Of a DNA stretch of 40,814 nucleotides, positions 8,789 to 17,001 are shown in pieces (the first letter of the stretch is position 1; every line of letters begins with the position of its first letter). The stretch spans positions 1 through 40,814 of the forward strand of contig NZ_JNCA01000030.1 in the NCBI RefSeq assembly GCF_000695795.1. The letters are read 5' to 3'. A program made the position numbers and the translations under genes. A model generated the notes under the pieces. That model was not told the origin of the DNA. It worked only from the letters and a program-made list of their open reading frames with translations, and searched no databases. Source of the DNA: Flavobacterium seoulense (GTDB lineage: Bacteria > Bacteroidota > Bacteroidia > Flavobacteriales > Flavobacteriaceae).

Positions 8789-9604
8789 ATGATAATAACT
8801 GCTTCCATTGTTTTATATAATACTGTATCAGCTGAATTACTAAAAGCAATTGATAGTGTTTTAAAAACTGATATAGCTATAAAGTTATATTTAATAGATA
8901 ATTCGTTATCGGATGATTTGAAAGTTTTTCAAGAGAAAGATTCGAGAATTATTTACATCCATAATCCATCAAATCCTGGTTTTGGTGGAGCTCATAATAT
9001 CGCTATAAATGAAGCAATTCAATTGGATTCTAAGTTTCATTTTATTGTAAATCCCGATATTTATTTCGAAGAAGATGTTGTTTCAGTAATGATAGAATAT
9101 ATGGAAAAGGATATCTCAATAGGGATGATGATGCCACAGATTCTAAATGAAGATGGAAGTATTCAGAATTTACCGAAACTTTTACCTAGCCCGTTTAGTA
9201 TATTAAAAAGAAAAATAAAAAAGCCTGCAAAGGCATATCAAAAATTCATCAATGAATATGAATTAAGAGAAGTATCTAAAGATTTTATTTATAATGCGCC
9301 TGTTCTTTCAGGATGTTTTACTTTACTTAATTTGGATGCTGTAAAAAAAGTAGGGATGTATGATGATCAATTTTTTATGTATTTTGAAGATTGGGATCTT
9401 TCCAGAAGAATGCACCTTAAATATAAAACTATTTATTTTCCGAGAGTTTCAGTTTATCATGGCTATGATTCGGGAGCAAATAAGAGCAGTAAATTATTTA
9501 AAATATTTGTAAGATCTGCAATAACTTATTTTAATAAATGGGGATGGTTTTTTGATAGTGAAAGAGAAAAAATAAATAAAGAAGCTTTATCTCAGTTCAA
9601 GTAA
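8789..9604 (+). CDS. GT2-family glycosyltransferase, rhamnosyltransferase-like
   Basis: A 271-residue transferase of the WbbL/RfbN-like GT2 branch. It has SIVLYNT at the first strand, LIDNS, the branch-specific NPGFGGAHN at about 65-73, and FIVNPDIYF where NPD replaces the usual DxD. SGCFTLLN and FMYFEDWDLSRR in the C-terminal half are the conserved acceptor-side motifs of this branch, many of whose members transfer rhamnose from dTDP-L-rhamnose. The complete rfbC-D-B-A set downstream makes that donor available. It ends next to the SDR gene at 9605 with no gap. Rhamnosyl specificity is inference. Confidence 0.85.
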   Translation: MIITASIVLYNTVSAELLKAIDSVLKTDIAIKLYLIDNSLSDDLKVFQEKDSRIIYIHNPSNPGFGGAHNIAINEAIQLDSKFHFIVNPDIYFEEDVVSVMIEYMEKDISIGMMMPQILNEDGSIQNLPKLLPSPFSILKRKIKKPAKAYQKFINEYELREVSKDFIYNAPVLSGCFTLLNLDAVKKVGMYDDQFFMYFEDWDLSRRMHLKYKTIYFPRVSVYHGYDSGANKSSKLFKIFVRSAITYFNKWGWFFDSEREKINKEALSQFK

Positions 9605-10495
9605 ATGAAAATTTTTATAACAGGAGCCTCAGGATTTGTAGGAATCAATCTTTTAGAATATTTAAAATCTTCCCATGAGCTAAAGACATTGATTGTTCGT
9701 TATCAACCTGACCAAACATTTGAAATTAATGCAGATGCTGTAATTCATCTGGCAGGTAAAGCACACGATTTGAAGAAAGTGTCTCATCAGCATGATTATT
9801 ACGAAGCTAATTTTGAGTTAACCAGGCAACTGTTTGATGCTTTTTTGTTGTCAGATACTAAGGTTTTTATTTTTATGAGTACTGTAAAAGCGGTTGCTGA
9901 TAAAGTTGATGAAATTTTAACAGAAGATATTATTCCAAATCCTAAAACTCATTATGGTATCGCTAAGTATCAGGCAGAGCAATATATTTTATCTAAGGAA
10001 TTGCCAGAAGGGAAACGAGTATACATCCTAAGACCCTGTATGATTCATGGTCTAGGAAATAAAGGGAATCTGAATTTATTATATCAATTAGTTGCTAGAG
10101 GTTTACCATGGCCACTTGGAGCTTTTGAAAATAAAAGATCGTTTTTGAGTATAGAAAATTTATGTTTTGTGATTAAAGAATTGATTGAAAGTATAGAAAT
10201 ACCCTCCGGAATTTATAATGTTGCTGATGATGAATCTCTATCTACAAATGAGCTTGTAGCGTTGTTAGGTCAAAGTTTAGGAAAACGAAATAAAATTTTG
10301 AGAGTTTCAACTTCACTGATTCAAAAAATAGCCAGACTTGGAGATAAATTAAAATTACCGTTAAATTCAGAACGACTTCAAAAGCTAACGGAAAATTATG
10401 TCGTTTCAAATCAAAAGATAAAGAAAGCAATTGGAAAGGAATTACCAATTTCGGCAAGAGAAGGATTATTAACAACTTTTGACTCTTTTAAATAA
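9605..10495 (+). CDS. NAD-dependent epimerase/dehydratase, WbpV-like 4-keto-HexNAc reductase
   Basis: A 296-residue SDR with TGASGFVG at 6-13, IHLAGKAHD at about 47-55, MSTVKAVAD at the Ser/Thr position, and an intact Y117-x3-K121 (HYGIAKY). IFITGASGFVG together with LRPCMIHGLGNKGNL and WPLGAFENKRSFLS is the pattern of the family that works with WbpL-type initiating transferases and reduces UDP-4-keto-6-deoxy-GlcNAc to UDP-QuiNAc or UDP-FucNAc. The matching 4,6-dehydratase (16998) and the WecA/WbpL-like gene (14686) lie downstream. Exact product is unproven; other 4-keto sugars are possible. Confidence 0.75.
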   Translation: MKIFITGASGFVGINLLEYLKSSHELKTLIVRYQPDQTFEINADAVIHLAGKAHDLKKVSHQHDYYEANFELTRQLFDAFLLSDTKVFIFMSTVKAVADKVDEILTEDIIPNPKTHYGIAKYQAEQYILSKELPEGKRVYILRPCMIHGLGNKGNLNLLYQLVARGLPWPLGAFENKRSFLSIENLCFVIKELIESIEIPSGIYNVADDESLSTNELVALLGQSLGKRNKILRVSTSLIQKIARLGDKLKLPLNSERLQKLTENYVVSNQKIKKAIGKELPISAREGLLTTFDSFK

Positions 10496-10503
10496 ATATA
10501 GTA

Positions 10504-11052
10504 ATGAAAATAGAAAAAACAGCAATAGAAGATTTAGTAATTATAAGCCCAACCGTATTCGAAGATTCTCGCGGTTATTTTTTTGAGGCTTACAATCAGG
10601 CTAAATTTAATGAGAATGGAATTAATTACCAATTCATTCAGGACAATCAGTCTTTTTCTAAAAGAGGGGTAATTCGTGGTTTGCATTTACAAATTAATCC
10701 TTTTGCACAGGCAAAATTAGTACGTGTTTTAGAAGGCGAAATTCTGGATGTAGCAGTGGATTTACGTAAAAACTCACCAACTTACGGTCAGCATGTAAGT
10801 GTAGTGTTGAGTGCCGAAAATAAAAAACAATTAATGGTGCCGCATGGTTTTGCACATGGATTTTCGGTTTTGAGTGAAACGGCTTCTGTATTGTATAAGG
10901 TAGATCAGGTGTATCATAAAGAAAGTGAAAGAGGGATTTGTTATGACGATCCTACTTTAGCAATTGATTGGCAGTTAGATCCAAACGAGGTAATTGTATC
11001 TGAAAAGGATATTATTTTGCTAAGTTTTAAAGATATTGATTGGGAGTTTTAA
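10504..11052 (+). CDS. rfbC: dTDP-4-dehydrorhamnose 3,5-epimerase
   Basis: Third step of dTDP-L-rhamnose synthesis. The 182-residue cupin has all the expected features: DSRGYFFEAY at 21-30, RGLHLQ with the catalytic H61, EGEILDVAVDLR at 77-88, VPHGFAHGF at 112-120 and Y131 in LYKV. It starts 8 bases after the preceding SDR and is followed by a 318-base gene-free stretch before rfbD. This is a full-length RmlC, unlike the shorter cupin at 3037. Confidence 0.95.
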   Translation: MKIEKTAIEDLVIISPTVFEDSRGYFFEAYNQAKFNENGINYQFIQDNQSFSKRGVIRGLHLQINPFAQAKLVRVLEGEILDVAVDLRKNSPTYGQHVSVVLSAENKKQLMVPHGFAHGFSVLSETASVLYKVDQVYHKESERGICYDDPTLAIDWQLDPNEVIVSEKDIILLSFKDIDWEF

Positions 11053-11121
11053 AAATGCGAATTGATACGAATTATCATGAATTTTCCTACTCTAAATCAA
11101 GAATTAGTATTAAAAAATGGT

Positions 11122-11168
11122 TTATGAGATATGAGTTTTTGACCCTCGGTTATGGGTTATGAGTTAGG
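11122..11168 (+). repeat. TTATGAG-type repeat tract
   Basis: Several near copies of the same unit: TTATGAGATATGAG, then GGTTATGGGTTATGAGTT. The same words (GTTATGAGTT, GTTATGGGTT) appear in the tract before the four-helix gene at 20080 and, in reverse complement, in the tandem repeat at 38783. It is non-coding as far as can be seen. Confidence 0.6.
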
Positions 11169-11181
11169 TAGTTTTTGAGAA

Positions 11182-11331
11182 GTGATTTTAACCGCAAAGT
11201 TTATAAAGTCATTTGATGAGCTCAGAAAGGCACAATTGAGGAGACAAAAAGTGGTGCGTTCCAATCCTGATAGTTATCAGGACTTCGGGATGAGTGATGA
11301 ATTTTTAAAGAAAATTTATAATTTGGATTAA
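11182..11331 (+). pseudogene. possible gene remnant, 49 codons, unrecognised
   Basis: An open frame from GTG 11182 to TAA 11329-11331. The first half (FIKSFDELRKAQLRRQK) looks protein-like, whereas the middle is read through the TCCTGATA/TATCAGGA inverted repeat, so part of it is repeat-derived. There is no family I recognise and no clear start signal. Its stop lies inside the GGATTAATTCGT edge motif, exactly as the stop of the GxxExxY gene at 13758 does, which is why I list it as a possible leftover of a cassette gene. It may equally be chance. Confidence 0.25.
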
Positions 11332-11370
11332 TTCGTTTTTAATTCGAGAAATTCGTTAGATAAGAAATAA

Positions 11371-12234
11371 ATGAAAAAAATACTCGTCACAGGTGGAAAT
11401 GGACAGTTGGGGTCTGAATTAAGGCTTCTGTCAAAAATATACACACAATTTGAATGGATATTTACTGATTATCAGGAATTAGATTTATGTAATCTGGAGA
11501 AACTAGAAACAGAATTAGGTCGGATTAATCCACAAATTATTATCAATTGCGCAGCCCATACCGCTGTGGATAAAGCTGAATCGGAACTGGAATTGTCAGA
11601 TATATTGAATCATAAGTCTGTTGCTGTAATGGCAAAATGGAGTAAGGAGAATAATTGTCAATTGATTCATGTTTCAACAGATTATGTTTTTGATGGAACG
11701 GCTTCAACGGCTTTGGATGAAAAGGCTCAGCCTAATCCAATCAACGTTTATGGCGTTACTAAATTAGCGGGAGAACAAGCTTGTTTAAGAGAAAATCCCA
11801 ATGCGATTATCATTAGAACTTCCTGGGTATATTCCAGTTTTGGGAATAATTTTGTAAAAACCATGTCTCGCTTAATGCAGGAACGAGACAGTTTAAATGT
11901 GGTAAATGACCAAATAGGAAGTCCTACTTATGCTGCCGATTTAGCGCTGGCAATTATGACTATTCTTATTCATGAAAAATGGCAAGCTGGGATTTATAAT
12001 TTCTCTAATGAAGGAGAAATCAGTTGGTTCGAATTTGCCTTAGCAATACAAGAAATTGGTCAGTTTGAATGTAATGTTAGTGGAATTCCTTCTTCAGCAT
12101 ATCCTACACCAGCAAAACGTCCGCAATATTCTTTGTTGGATAAGACTAAAATCAAAAACACTTTTGGAGTAGCCGTACCTCATTATAAAGAAAGTCTGAG
12201 GCTTTGTATGCAATTACTTCAGACTAAGGACTAA
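11371..12234 (+). CDS. rfbD: dTDP-4-dehydrorhamnose reductase
   Basis: Final step of dTDP-L-rhamnose synthesis. The 287-residue SDR has TGGNGQLG at 7-14, VSTDYVFDG at 101-109 and the catalytic Y127-x3-K131 (NVYGVTKLAGE). RTSWVYSSFGNNFV and SGIPSSAYPTPAKRP are typical of RmlD. Length and start are normal. Its last codons and stop lie within the first copy of a 14-base tandem repeat (12223-12247), so the extreme C-terminus (TKD) is repeat-encoded. Confidence 0.95.
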   Translation: MKKILVTGGNGQLGSELRLLSKIYTQFEWIFTDYQELDLCNLEKLETELGRINPQIIINCAAHTAVDKAESELELSDILNHKSVAVMAKWSKENNCQLIHVSTDYVFDGTASTALDEKAQPNPINVYGVTKLAGEQACLRENPNAIIIRTSWVYSSFGNNFVKTMSRLMQERDSLNVVNDQIGSPTYAADLALAIMTILIHEKWQAGIYNFSNEGEISWFEFALAIQEIGQFECNVSGIPSSAYPTPAKRPQYSLLDKTKIKNTFGVAVPHYKESLRLCMQLLQTKD

Positions 12235-12247
12235 TTACTAAGGACTA
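12223..12247 (+). repeat. 14-base direct repeat over the rfbD stop codon
   Basis: ACTAAGGACTA occurs at 12223-12233 and again at 12237-12247, separated by ATT, giving a 14-base period. The first copy contains the rfbD stop codon. The period equals that of the tandem repeat before the MBOAT gene at 38783, although the sequence differs. Confidence 0.8.
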
Positions 12248-12258
12248 AAAAGAAAAAC

Positions 12259-13305
12259 ATGAAAAAAATATTAATTACAGGAGGTGCCGGATTCATAGGT
12301 TCACACGTAGTAAGACGATTTGTAAATCAATATCCGGAATATCAAATTTTCAATCTGGATGCTTTAACTTATGCTGGAAATTTAGAAAATATTTCCGATA
12401 TTGAAAATAAGCCTAATTATACTTTTATAAAAGGGGATATTGTTGATGCTGCTTTTTTAGATGCATTATTTGTGGAACATCAATTTGATGGTGTATTGCA
12501 TTTGGCAGCCGAATCACATGTGGATCGTTCGATAACTGATCCATTAGCTTTTGTGAAAACCAATGTGATTGGAACTGTAAATTTATTAAATGCAGCTAAG
12601 GCAATCTGGCATGGTAATTATGAAGGAAAACGTTTTTATCATATTAGTACTGATGAGGTATATGGAAGTTTAGGAGCAGAAGGCTTGTTTACAGAAACTA
12701 CTGCTTACGATCCTAATTCGCCTTATTCAGCTTCCAAAGCGAGTTCTGATCATTTTGTCCGTGCTTATGGAGAAACTTATGGTTTTCCGTATGTGTTGAC
12801 CAATTGTTCTAACAATTACGGGCCATTTCATTTTCCTGAAAAATTGATTCCGTTATTTATTAATAATATTATTAATAATAAACCTTTACCGGTTTATGGA
12901 GATGGAAAATACACACGTGATTGGTTATTTGTCGAAGATCATGCCGTTGCTATTGATTTGGTTTTTCATAAAGGTAAAAACCATGACACATATAATATTG
13001 GAGGTTTTAATGAGTGGCAGAATATTGATTTAGTAAAATTACTTTGCAAAATCATGGATGAGAAATTAGGAAGAACGGAAGGAACTTCGGTAGAATTAAT
13101 TACCTATGTTAAAGACCGTCCGGGACATGATTTGCGTTATGCAATTGATGCTAGTAAAATCAATAAAGAATTAGGTTGGGAGCCTTCAGTAACTTTCGAA
13201 CAAGGATTAGAAAGAACTATCAATTGGTATTTAGAAAATGAAGATTGGTTAAACAATGTAACTTCAGGAGCTTATGCTTCCTATTATGAAAAACAGTACT
13301 CTTAA
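12259..13305 (+). CDS. rfbB: dTDP-glucose 4,6-dehydratase
   Basis: Second step of dTDP-L-rhamnose synthesis: dTDP-glucose to dTDP-4-keto-6-deoxyglucose. 348 residues, normal. TGGAGFIGSH is at 7-16, the active-site STDEVYG at 130-136 with the Asp-Glu pair of dehydratases, and YSASK at 156-160. NYGPFHFPEKLIP and DRPGHDLRYAID are diagnostic of RmlB. The following base run (13306 on) is the left repeat arm of the inserted GxxExxY cassette. Confidence 0.97.
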   Translation: MKKILITGGAGFIGSHVVRRFVNQYPEYQIFNLDALTYAGNLENISDIENKPNYTFIKGDIVDAAFLDALFVEHQFDGVLHLAAESHVDRSITDPLAFVKTNVIGTVNLLNAAKAIWHGNYEGKRFYHISTDEVYGSLGAEGLFTETTAYDPNSPYSASKASSDHFVRAYGETYGFPYVLTNCSNNYGPFHFPEKLIPLFINNIINNKPLPVYGDGKYTRDWLFVEDHAVAIDLVFHKGKNHDTYNIGGFNEWQNIDLVKLLCKIMDEKLGRTEGTSVELITYVKDRPGHDLRYAIDASKINKELGWEPSVTFEQGLERTINWYLENEDWLNNVTSGAYASYYEKQYS

Positions 13306-13323
13306 TACGAATTAATGCGAATT
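13306..13323 (+). repeat. left arm of inverted repeat around GxxExxY gene
   Basis: TACGAATTAATGCGAATT. The reverse complement of 13747-13764 is TACGAATTAATCCGAACT, a 16 of 18 match. Looser echoes (GAAACGAATTTAAG, CTAATTAATACTAATTG) continue to about 13353, just before the start codon of the gene. The arm begins right after the rfbB stop codon. Confidence 0.8.
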
Positions 13324-13359
13324 GAAACGAATTTAAGCTAATTAATACTAATTGAACGG

Positions 13360-13758
13360 ATGGAATCCAATAATAAAATACTTTACAAAGAGGAAAGTTA
13401 TAAAATTATTGGGGCGTGTATGAAAGTGCATCGTTCATTAGGAGCGGGATTTTTGGAAGCGGTTTATGAGGAGGCTTTGGAGAAAGAATTTCTAATCCAA
13501 AATATTCCTTTTAAAAGACAGCTGAAATTAGAGTTATATTACGAAAATGAGAAATTGGATAAGTACTATCGGGCAGATTTTGTTTGTTATGATAGTATTA
13601 TTTTAGAAATAAAAGCGGTAAGCCATATTCCGGATACATTTTATGCACAGTTGAAAAATTATTTAAAATGTACAAATATGGAATTAGGAATGTTAATTAA
13701 TTTTGGCATGCCATCATTAACTTATAAAAGAATTATTAATTCAAAAAGTTCGGATTAA
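13360..13758 (+). CDS. GxxExxY protein (PD-(D/E)XK nuclease-like)
   Basis: A 132-residue protein with the family motif G30-FL-E33-AV-Y36 (GAGFLEAVYEEAL) and a nuclease-like core: D73 in RADFV, E83-x-K85 in LEIKAV, and Q97. These residues match the D, ExK and Q positions of the PD-(D/E)XK fold, so a DNA- or RNA-cleaving role is possible; no function is established that I know of. It is unrelated to sugar metabolism and interrupts the rfbB-rfbA pair. It is bracketed by an 18-base imperfect inverted repeat, and its stop codon lies inside the right arm, suggesting gene and repeats arrived together as one cassette. Confidence 0.9.
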   Translation: MESNNKILYKEESYKIIGACMKVHRSLGAGFLEAVYEEALEKEFLIQNIPFKRQLKLELYYENEKLDKYYRADFVCYDSIILEIKAVSHIPDTFYAQLKNYLKCTNMELGMLINFGMPSLTYKRIINSKSSD

Positions 13759-13764
13759 TTCGTA
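13747..13764 (-). repeat. right arm of inverted repeat around GxxExxY gene
   Basis: AGTTCGGATTAATTCGTA on the + strand, inverted with respect to 13306-13323 (16 of 18). It contains the last codons and the TAA of the GxxExxY gene. GGATTAATTCGT also ends the gap at 11053-11370 (11325-11336). Confidence 0.8.
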
Positions 13765-13778
13765 TAATTAGTAAAACC

Positions 13779-14651
13779 ATGAAAGGAATTATTTTAGCAG
13801 GAGGATCCGGTACCCGTTTGCATCCATTGACATTGGCCATGAGTAAACAAATGATGCCGGTTTACGACAAACCTATGATTTATTATCCATTATCCACTTT
13901 GATGATGGCCGGGATTCATGAAATATTAATTATTTCTACTCCTCATGATTTACCTAATTTCAAAAAGTTGTTAGGTGATGGTTCTGCTGTAGGCTGTCAA
14001 TTTTCTTACGCTGAACAGCCTATACCTAATGGATTAGCTCAGGCTTTTGTTATTGGAGAAGAATTTATTGGAGATGATAATGTAGCATTAGTTTTAGGAG
14101 ATAATATTTTCTTCGGAGCTAACATGCACGAATTATTACAATCGAATACAAACCCTGATGGAGGAGTTGTTTTTGCTTACCACGTTTCAGATCCGGAACG
14201 CTATGGTGTGGTAGATTTCGATAAAGATCTAAAGGCACTTTCGATAGAAGAAAAACCTTTGGAACCAAAGTCGAATTATGCCGTTCCAGGTTTGTATTTT
14301 TATGATAATTCAGTAGTCGAAATTGCTAAAAATATCCAGCCAAGTGCCCGTGGAGAATATGAAATTACCGATGTAAATAAAGTCTATTTAGAAAAAGGAA
14401 AATTGAAAGTAGGTATTTTGAGCAGAGGAACCGCTTGGTTAGATACCGGAACTTTTAATAGTTTAATGCAGGCCGGTCAATTTGTTCAGGTTTTGGAAGA
14501 GCGTCAGGGATTGAAAGTAGGTTGTATCGAAGAAATTGCCTGGAGACAAAAGTTTATAACCGATCAACAATTAAAAGACCTTGCGGAACCATTAAAAAAA
14601 TCAGGCTATGGAGATTATCTTTTGGGATTGTTGAAGCACAAAAGTTATTAG
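13779..14651 (+). CDS. rfbA: glucose-1-phosphate thymidylyltransferase
   Basis: First step of dTDP-L-rhamnose synthesis: dTTP plus glucose 1-phosphate to dTDP-glucose. 290 residues with AGGSGTRLHPLT at 7-18, SKQMMPVYDKPMI at 22-34, LGDNIFFG in the middle and the ERYGVVDF and WLDTGTF segments of RmlA. It completes the set rfbC-rfbD-rfbB-rfbA, which is split by a repeat-rich gap after rfbC and by the GxxExxY cassette before this gene. Confidence 0.97.
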   Translation: MKGIILAGGSGTRLHPLTLAMSKQMMPVYDKPMIYYPLSTLMMAGIHEILIISTPHDLPNFKKLLGDGSAVGCQFSYAEQPIPNGLAQAFVIGEEFIGDDNVALVLGDNIFFGANMHELLQSNTNPDGGVVFAYHVSDPERYGVVDFDKDLKALSIEEKPLEPKSNYAVPGLYFYDNSVVEIAKNIQPSARGEYEITDVNKVYLEKGKLKVGILSRGTAWLDTGTFNSLMQAGQFVQVLEERQGLKVGCIEEIAWRQKFITDQQLKDLAEPLKKSGYGDYLLGLLKHKSY

Positions 14652-14685
14652 TTGTCAGTTGACGGCATTTATTCATCATTTTATT

Positions 14686-15639
14686 ATGCAATACCTAATA
14701 TTATTTCTGTTACTTTTAGCGATTGAATTACTTTATTTTAAAGTAGCAGATCAATACAATATCATTGATAAACCTAATTCAAGATCTTCTCATACTTCGA
14801 TCACTTTAAGAGGTGGCGGAATTATTTTTCCGATAGCTCTAATGATTGCTTGTTTTATGGGATATGTTTCCTGGGCAGTAATGTTAGCAGTGTTATTAGT
14901 AGCTGTTGTTAGCTTTATAGACGATATAAAGCCTTTGTCGCAGTTACCACGTTTTTTATCCCATATTGTAGCAGCTGTTTTAATTTTTTATGAGTTGAAT
15001 TTATTCTCAGAATCTTTATGGTTACTTCCTGTATTGTTATTATTACTTATAGGCTGGGTAAATGCTTTTAACTTTATGGACGGAATAAATGGAATAACAG
15101 TTTTATATGCTTTAACGGCTATAATAAGTTTTTCTTTATTACCTCTAAATCAGTTGCAATTGCCATTGCTTATTTCGATGGGATTATCCTGTATTGTTTT
15201 CGGAATTTTTAATGTTCGAAAAAAGGCCAAAACTTTTGCAGGAGATGTAGGTAGTATCAGTATGGCATTGTTTTTAGGGTACTTTATGATGAAAACTATT
15301 ATTGAGACTGGGCAATGGGGGTTTATTTTGTTCTTTTCGATTTATGGTATTGACGCAGGAATTACACTTTTTACCCGGGTTAAAAAAAGAGAAAATATAT
15401 TCCAACCGCATCGATCTCATTTATATCAGTATTTAGCAAATGAAATTGGAATGTCTCATGTTTTAGTTTCCTGTATTTATGCAACAGTACAATTGGGACT
15501 AAATATTCTGCTCATCAATATGGATACTAAAGGGAATTTAAATTTTATATCTATTTGCGGGATTTTATTTGTTTTGATAACTTTTTATATGCTTCTTCGT
15601 CAGTTTATTATTCGTAAAATGACTTTAAGTAATTCCTAA
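14686..15639 (+). CDS. WecA/WbpL-like polyprenyl-phosphate HexNAc-1-phosphate transferase
   Basis: Starts O-chain assembly by moving a sugar 1-phosphate from its UDP form onto undecaprenyl phosphate in the inner membrane. The 317-residue protein, from ATG 14686, is almost all membrane helices with the MraY/WecA cytosolic motifs: DKPNSRSSH near 28-36, the DD pair at 79-80 (FIDDIKP), NAFNFMDGING at 126-136, AGDVGS at 185-190 and HRSHLYQ at 242-248. An upstream TTG at 14659 would add nine residues without homology and is rejected. Its neighbours (dehydratase, aminotransferase, WbpV-like reductase) suggest the sugar is a 6-deoxy-HexNAc such as QuiNAc4N, QuiNAc or FucNAc. Confidence 0.9.
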   Translation: MQYLILFLLLLAIELLYFKVADQYNIIDKPNSRSSHTSITLRGGGIIFPIALMIACFMGYVSWAVMLAVLLVAVVSFIDDIKPLSQLPRFLSHIVAAVLIFYELNLFSESLWLLPVLLLLLIGWVNAFNFMDGINGITVLYALTAIISFSLLPLNQLQLPLLISMGLSCIVFGIFNVRKKAKTFAGDVGSISMALFLGYFMMKTIIETGQWGFILFFSIYGIDAGITLFTRVKKRENIFQPHRSHLYQYLANEIGMSHVLVSCIYATVQLGLNILLINMDTKGNLNFISICGILFVLITFYMLLRQFIIRKMTLSNS

Positions 15640-15657
15640 TTCATTTTAATTTTAAAA

Positions 15658-16800
15658 GTGAATAAAAACAGAATATGGCTCTCTTCTCCTCACATGGGAG
15701 GCAATGAAATGAACTACATTCAAGAGGCTTTTGATACCAATTGGATTGCGCCTGTTGGAGAAAATATTAATGTTTTCGAACAAGAATTAGAAACCTATTT
15801 AGGAAATAAAAAATATGTAGCGGCTTTAAATTCTGGTACCGCAGCGATTCATTTAGGTTTGATTTTATTAGGAGTTCGGGCTGGTGATGAGGTAATTTGT
15901 CAAAGTATGACTTTTGCTGCTTCGGCAAATCCAATTCTTTATCTGGGAGCGAAACCAGTTTTTATTGATAGTGAAACAAAAACCTGGAATATTTGTCCTA
16001 TTGCATTGGAAGAAGCCATAACTGATCGTATTACAAAAGGGAAAAAACCGAAAGCTATTATTGTTGTTCATCTATACGGAGTTCCCTGTCAGATTGAATT
16101 AATTAGAGCTATTGCTGACAAATATGATATTCCTATTTTAGAAGATAGTGCAGAAGCTCTGGGAAGTAAATATAATGACAGACCTTGTGGTACATTTGGG
16201 GATATAGCAATTTTTTCATTTAATGGAAGTAAAATTATAACAACTTCCGGAGGCGGAGCAATTGTAACAAAAACAAAGCAATTTAAAGAGAAAGCGATAT
16301 TTCTGGCCACACAAGCCAAAGATAATAGACCTTATTATCAGCATAGTGAAGTAGGTTATAATTATCGAATGAGTAACATAAGTGCAGCTATTGGAAGGGG
16401 ACAGATGGAAGTTCTAGATAGCCGGATTAAGTTACGTAGAAAAATAAATGTTTTTTACAAAGATTTATTTAAAGATATTCCAGATGTTACTGTTTTTGAA
16501 AGTACTGATAAAGCCGGTTTTTCTAATTGTTGGTTGACAACAATATTAATTAACTCTAATAACAATAAAGGAATTACTAATGAAGTTTTACGCTTAGCTT
16601 TAGAGTCAGAAAATATTGAAAGCCGCTTATTATGGAAGCCAATGCATTTGCAGCCTCTTTTTATAAATTACCCTTACTATGGAGGAAATGTTTCAGAAAA
16701 CTTATTTAAAAAAGGCTTATGCATGCCTTCAGGTTCAAATTTGACTGATGTGGATAGGGAAAGAATAAGTAAGACAGTAAAATCAGTGTTTGAAATTTAA
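15658..16800 (+). CDS. DegT/DnrJ/EryC1/StrS sugar aminotransferase (PglE-like)
   Basis: PLP enzyme that aminates a nucleotide-linked keto sugar, using glutamate as donor in most relatives. In 380 residues it shows LNSGTAAIHLGL at 58-69 (phosphate-binding turn), ED at 162-163 in LEDSAEALGS, the PLP lysine K192 in FSFNGSKIITT, and GYNYRMSN at 233-240. The start is GTG 15658; the next in-frame ATG would remove conserved residues. With the PglF/WbpM-like dehydratase 0.2 kb downstream it should produce UDP-4-amino-4,6-dideoxy-GlcNAc (Qui2NAc4N). Flavobacterium psychrophilum O-antigen is known to contain a 4-N-acylated Qui2NAc4N, which fits. Confidence 0.9.
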   Translation: MNKNRIWLSSPHMGGNEMNYIQEAFDTNWIAPVGENINVFEQELETYLGNKKYVAALNSGTAAIHLGLILLGVRAGDEVICQSMTFAASANPILYLGAKPVFIDSETKTWNICPIALEEAITDRITKGKKPKAIIVVHLYGVPCQIELIRAIADKYDIPILEDSAEALGSKYNDRPCGTFGDIAIFSFNGSKIITTSGGGAIVTKTKQFKEKAIFLATQAKDNRPYYQHSEVGYNYRMSNISAAIGRGQMEVLDSRIKLRRKINVFYKDLFKDIPDVTVFESTDKAGFSNCWLTTILINSNNNKGITNEVLRLALESENIESRLLWKPMHLQPLFINYPYYGGNVSENLFKKGLCMPSGSNLTDVDRERISKTVKSVFEI

Positions 16801-16893
16801 TTTCATAGATAAATAATGTGAAATAATTGTTTACTCTTTTTACTGGTATTATTAAGAATATTGTTAATTTTATTTGTAAGTTAATTTGCCAAT

Positions 16894-17001
16894 ATGAATA
16901 GAAAAACTTTTTTAAAACATCTTTATGTTATACTTTTGGAGTTCGAAAATTACACGGATTATTGGAGTAAAAATAAAGAACAGAATAATTTAAATATATG
17001 A
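16894..17001 (+). CDS. possible small ORF coupled to the dehydratase gene
   Basis: 35 codons from ATG 16894, ending in TGA 16999-17001, which overlaps the ATG of the next gene as ATGA. A four-base ATGA overlap is the usual sign of translational coupling, so this could be a leader peptide or short gene controlling the dehydratase. The peptide starts MNRKTFLKHLYVILLEF and has no family I recognise. No clear ribosome binding site is seen. Chance is quite possible in such AT-rich DNA. Confidence 0.3.
   Translation: MNRKTFLKHLYVILLEFENYTDYWSKNKEQNNLNI

Larger units (their letters stand above)
11053..11370 (+). other. 318-base repeat-filled gap inside the rfb operon
   Basis: No convincing gene. 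The stretch opens with TGCGAATTGATACGAATTA (11056-11074) and closes with GGATTAATTCGT (11325-11336), the same edge motifs in the same orientations that bracket the GxxExxY gene at 13360. In between are TATGAG/GTTATGAG repeats (11122-11168) of the type flanking the four-helix gene at 20155, and a perfect 8-base-arm inverted repeat, TCCTGATA/TATCAGGA (11265-11282). A short open frame of uncertain meaning lies at 11182-11331. It reads as a decayed or emptied mobile cassette between rfbC and rfbD. Confidence 0.6.

Noticed and set aside
11055..11162. 35-codon ORF starting MRIDTNYHEF
   Set aside because: Made entirely of the ACGAATTA and TTATGAG repeats, so not a real gene.
14659..14685. TTG start extending the WecA-like protein by nine residues
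   Set aside because: The extension lies in a TTGTCAGTTGAC repeat-like stretch and is unconserved; ATG 14686 begins the first membrane helix.
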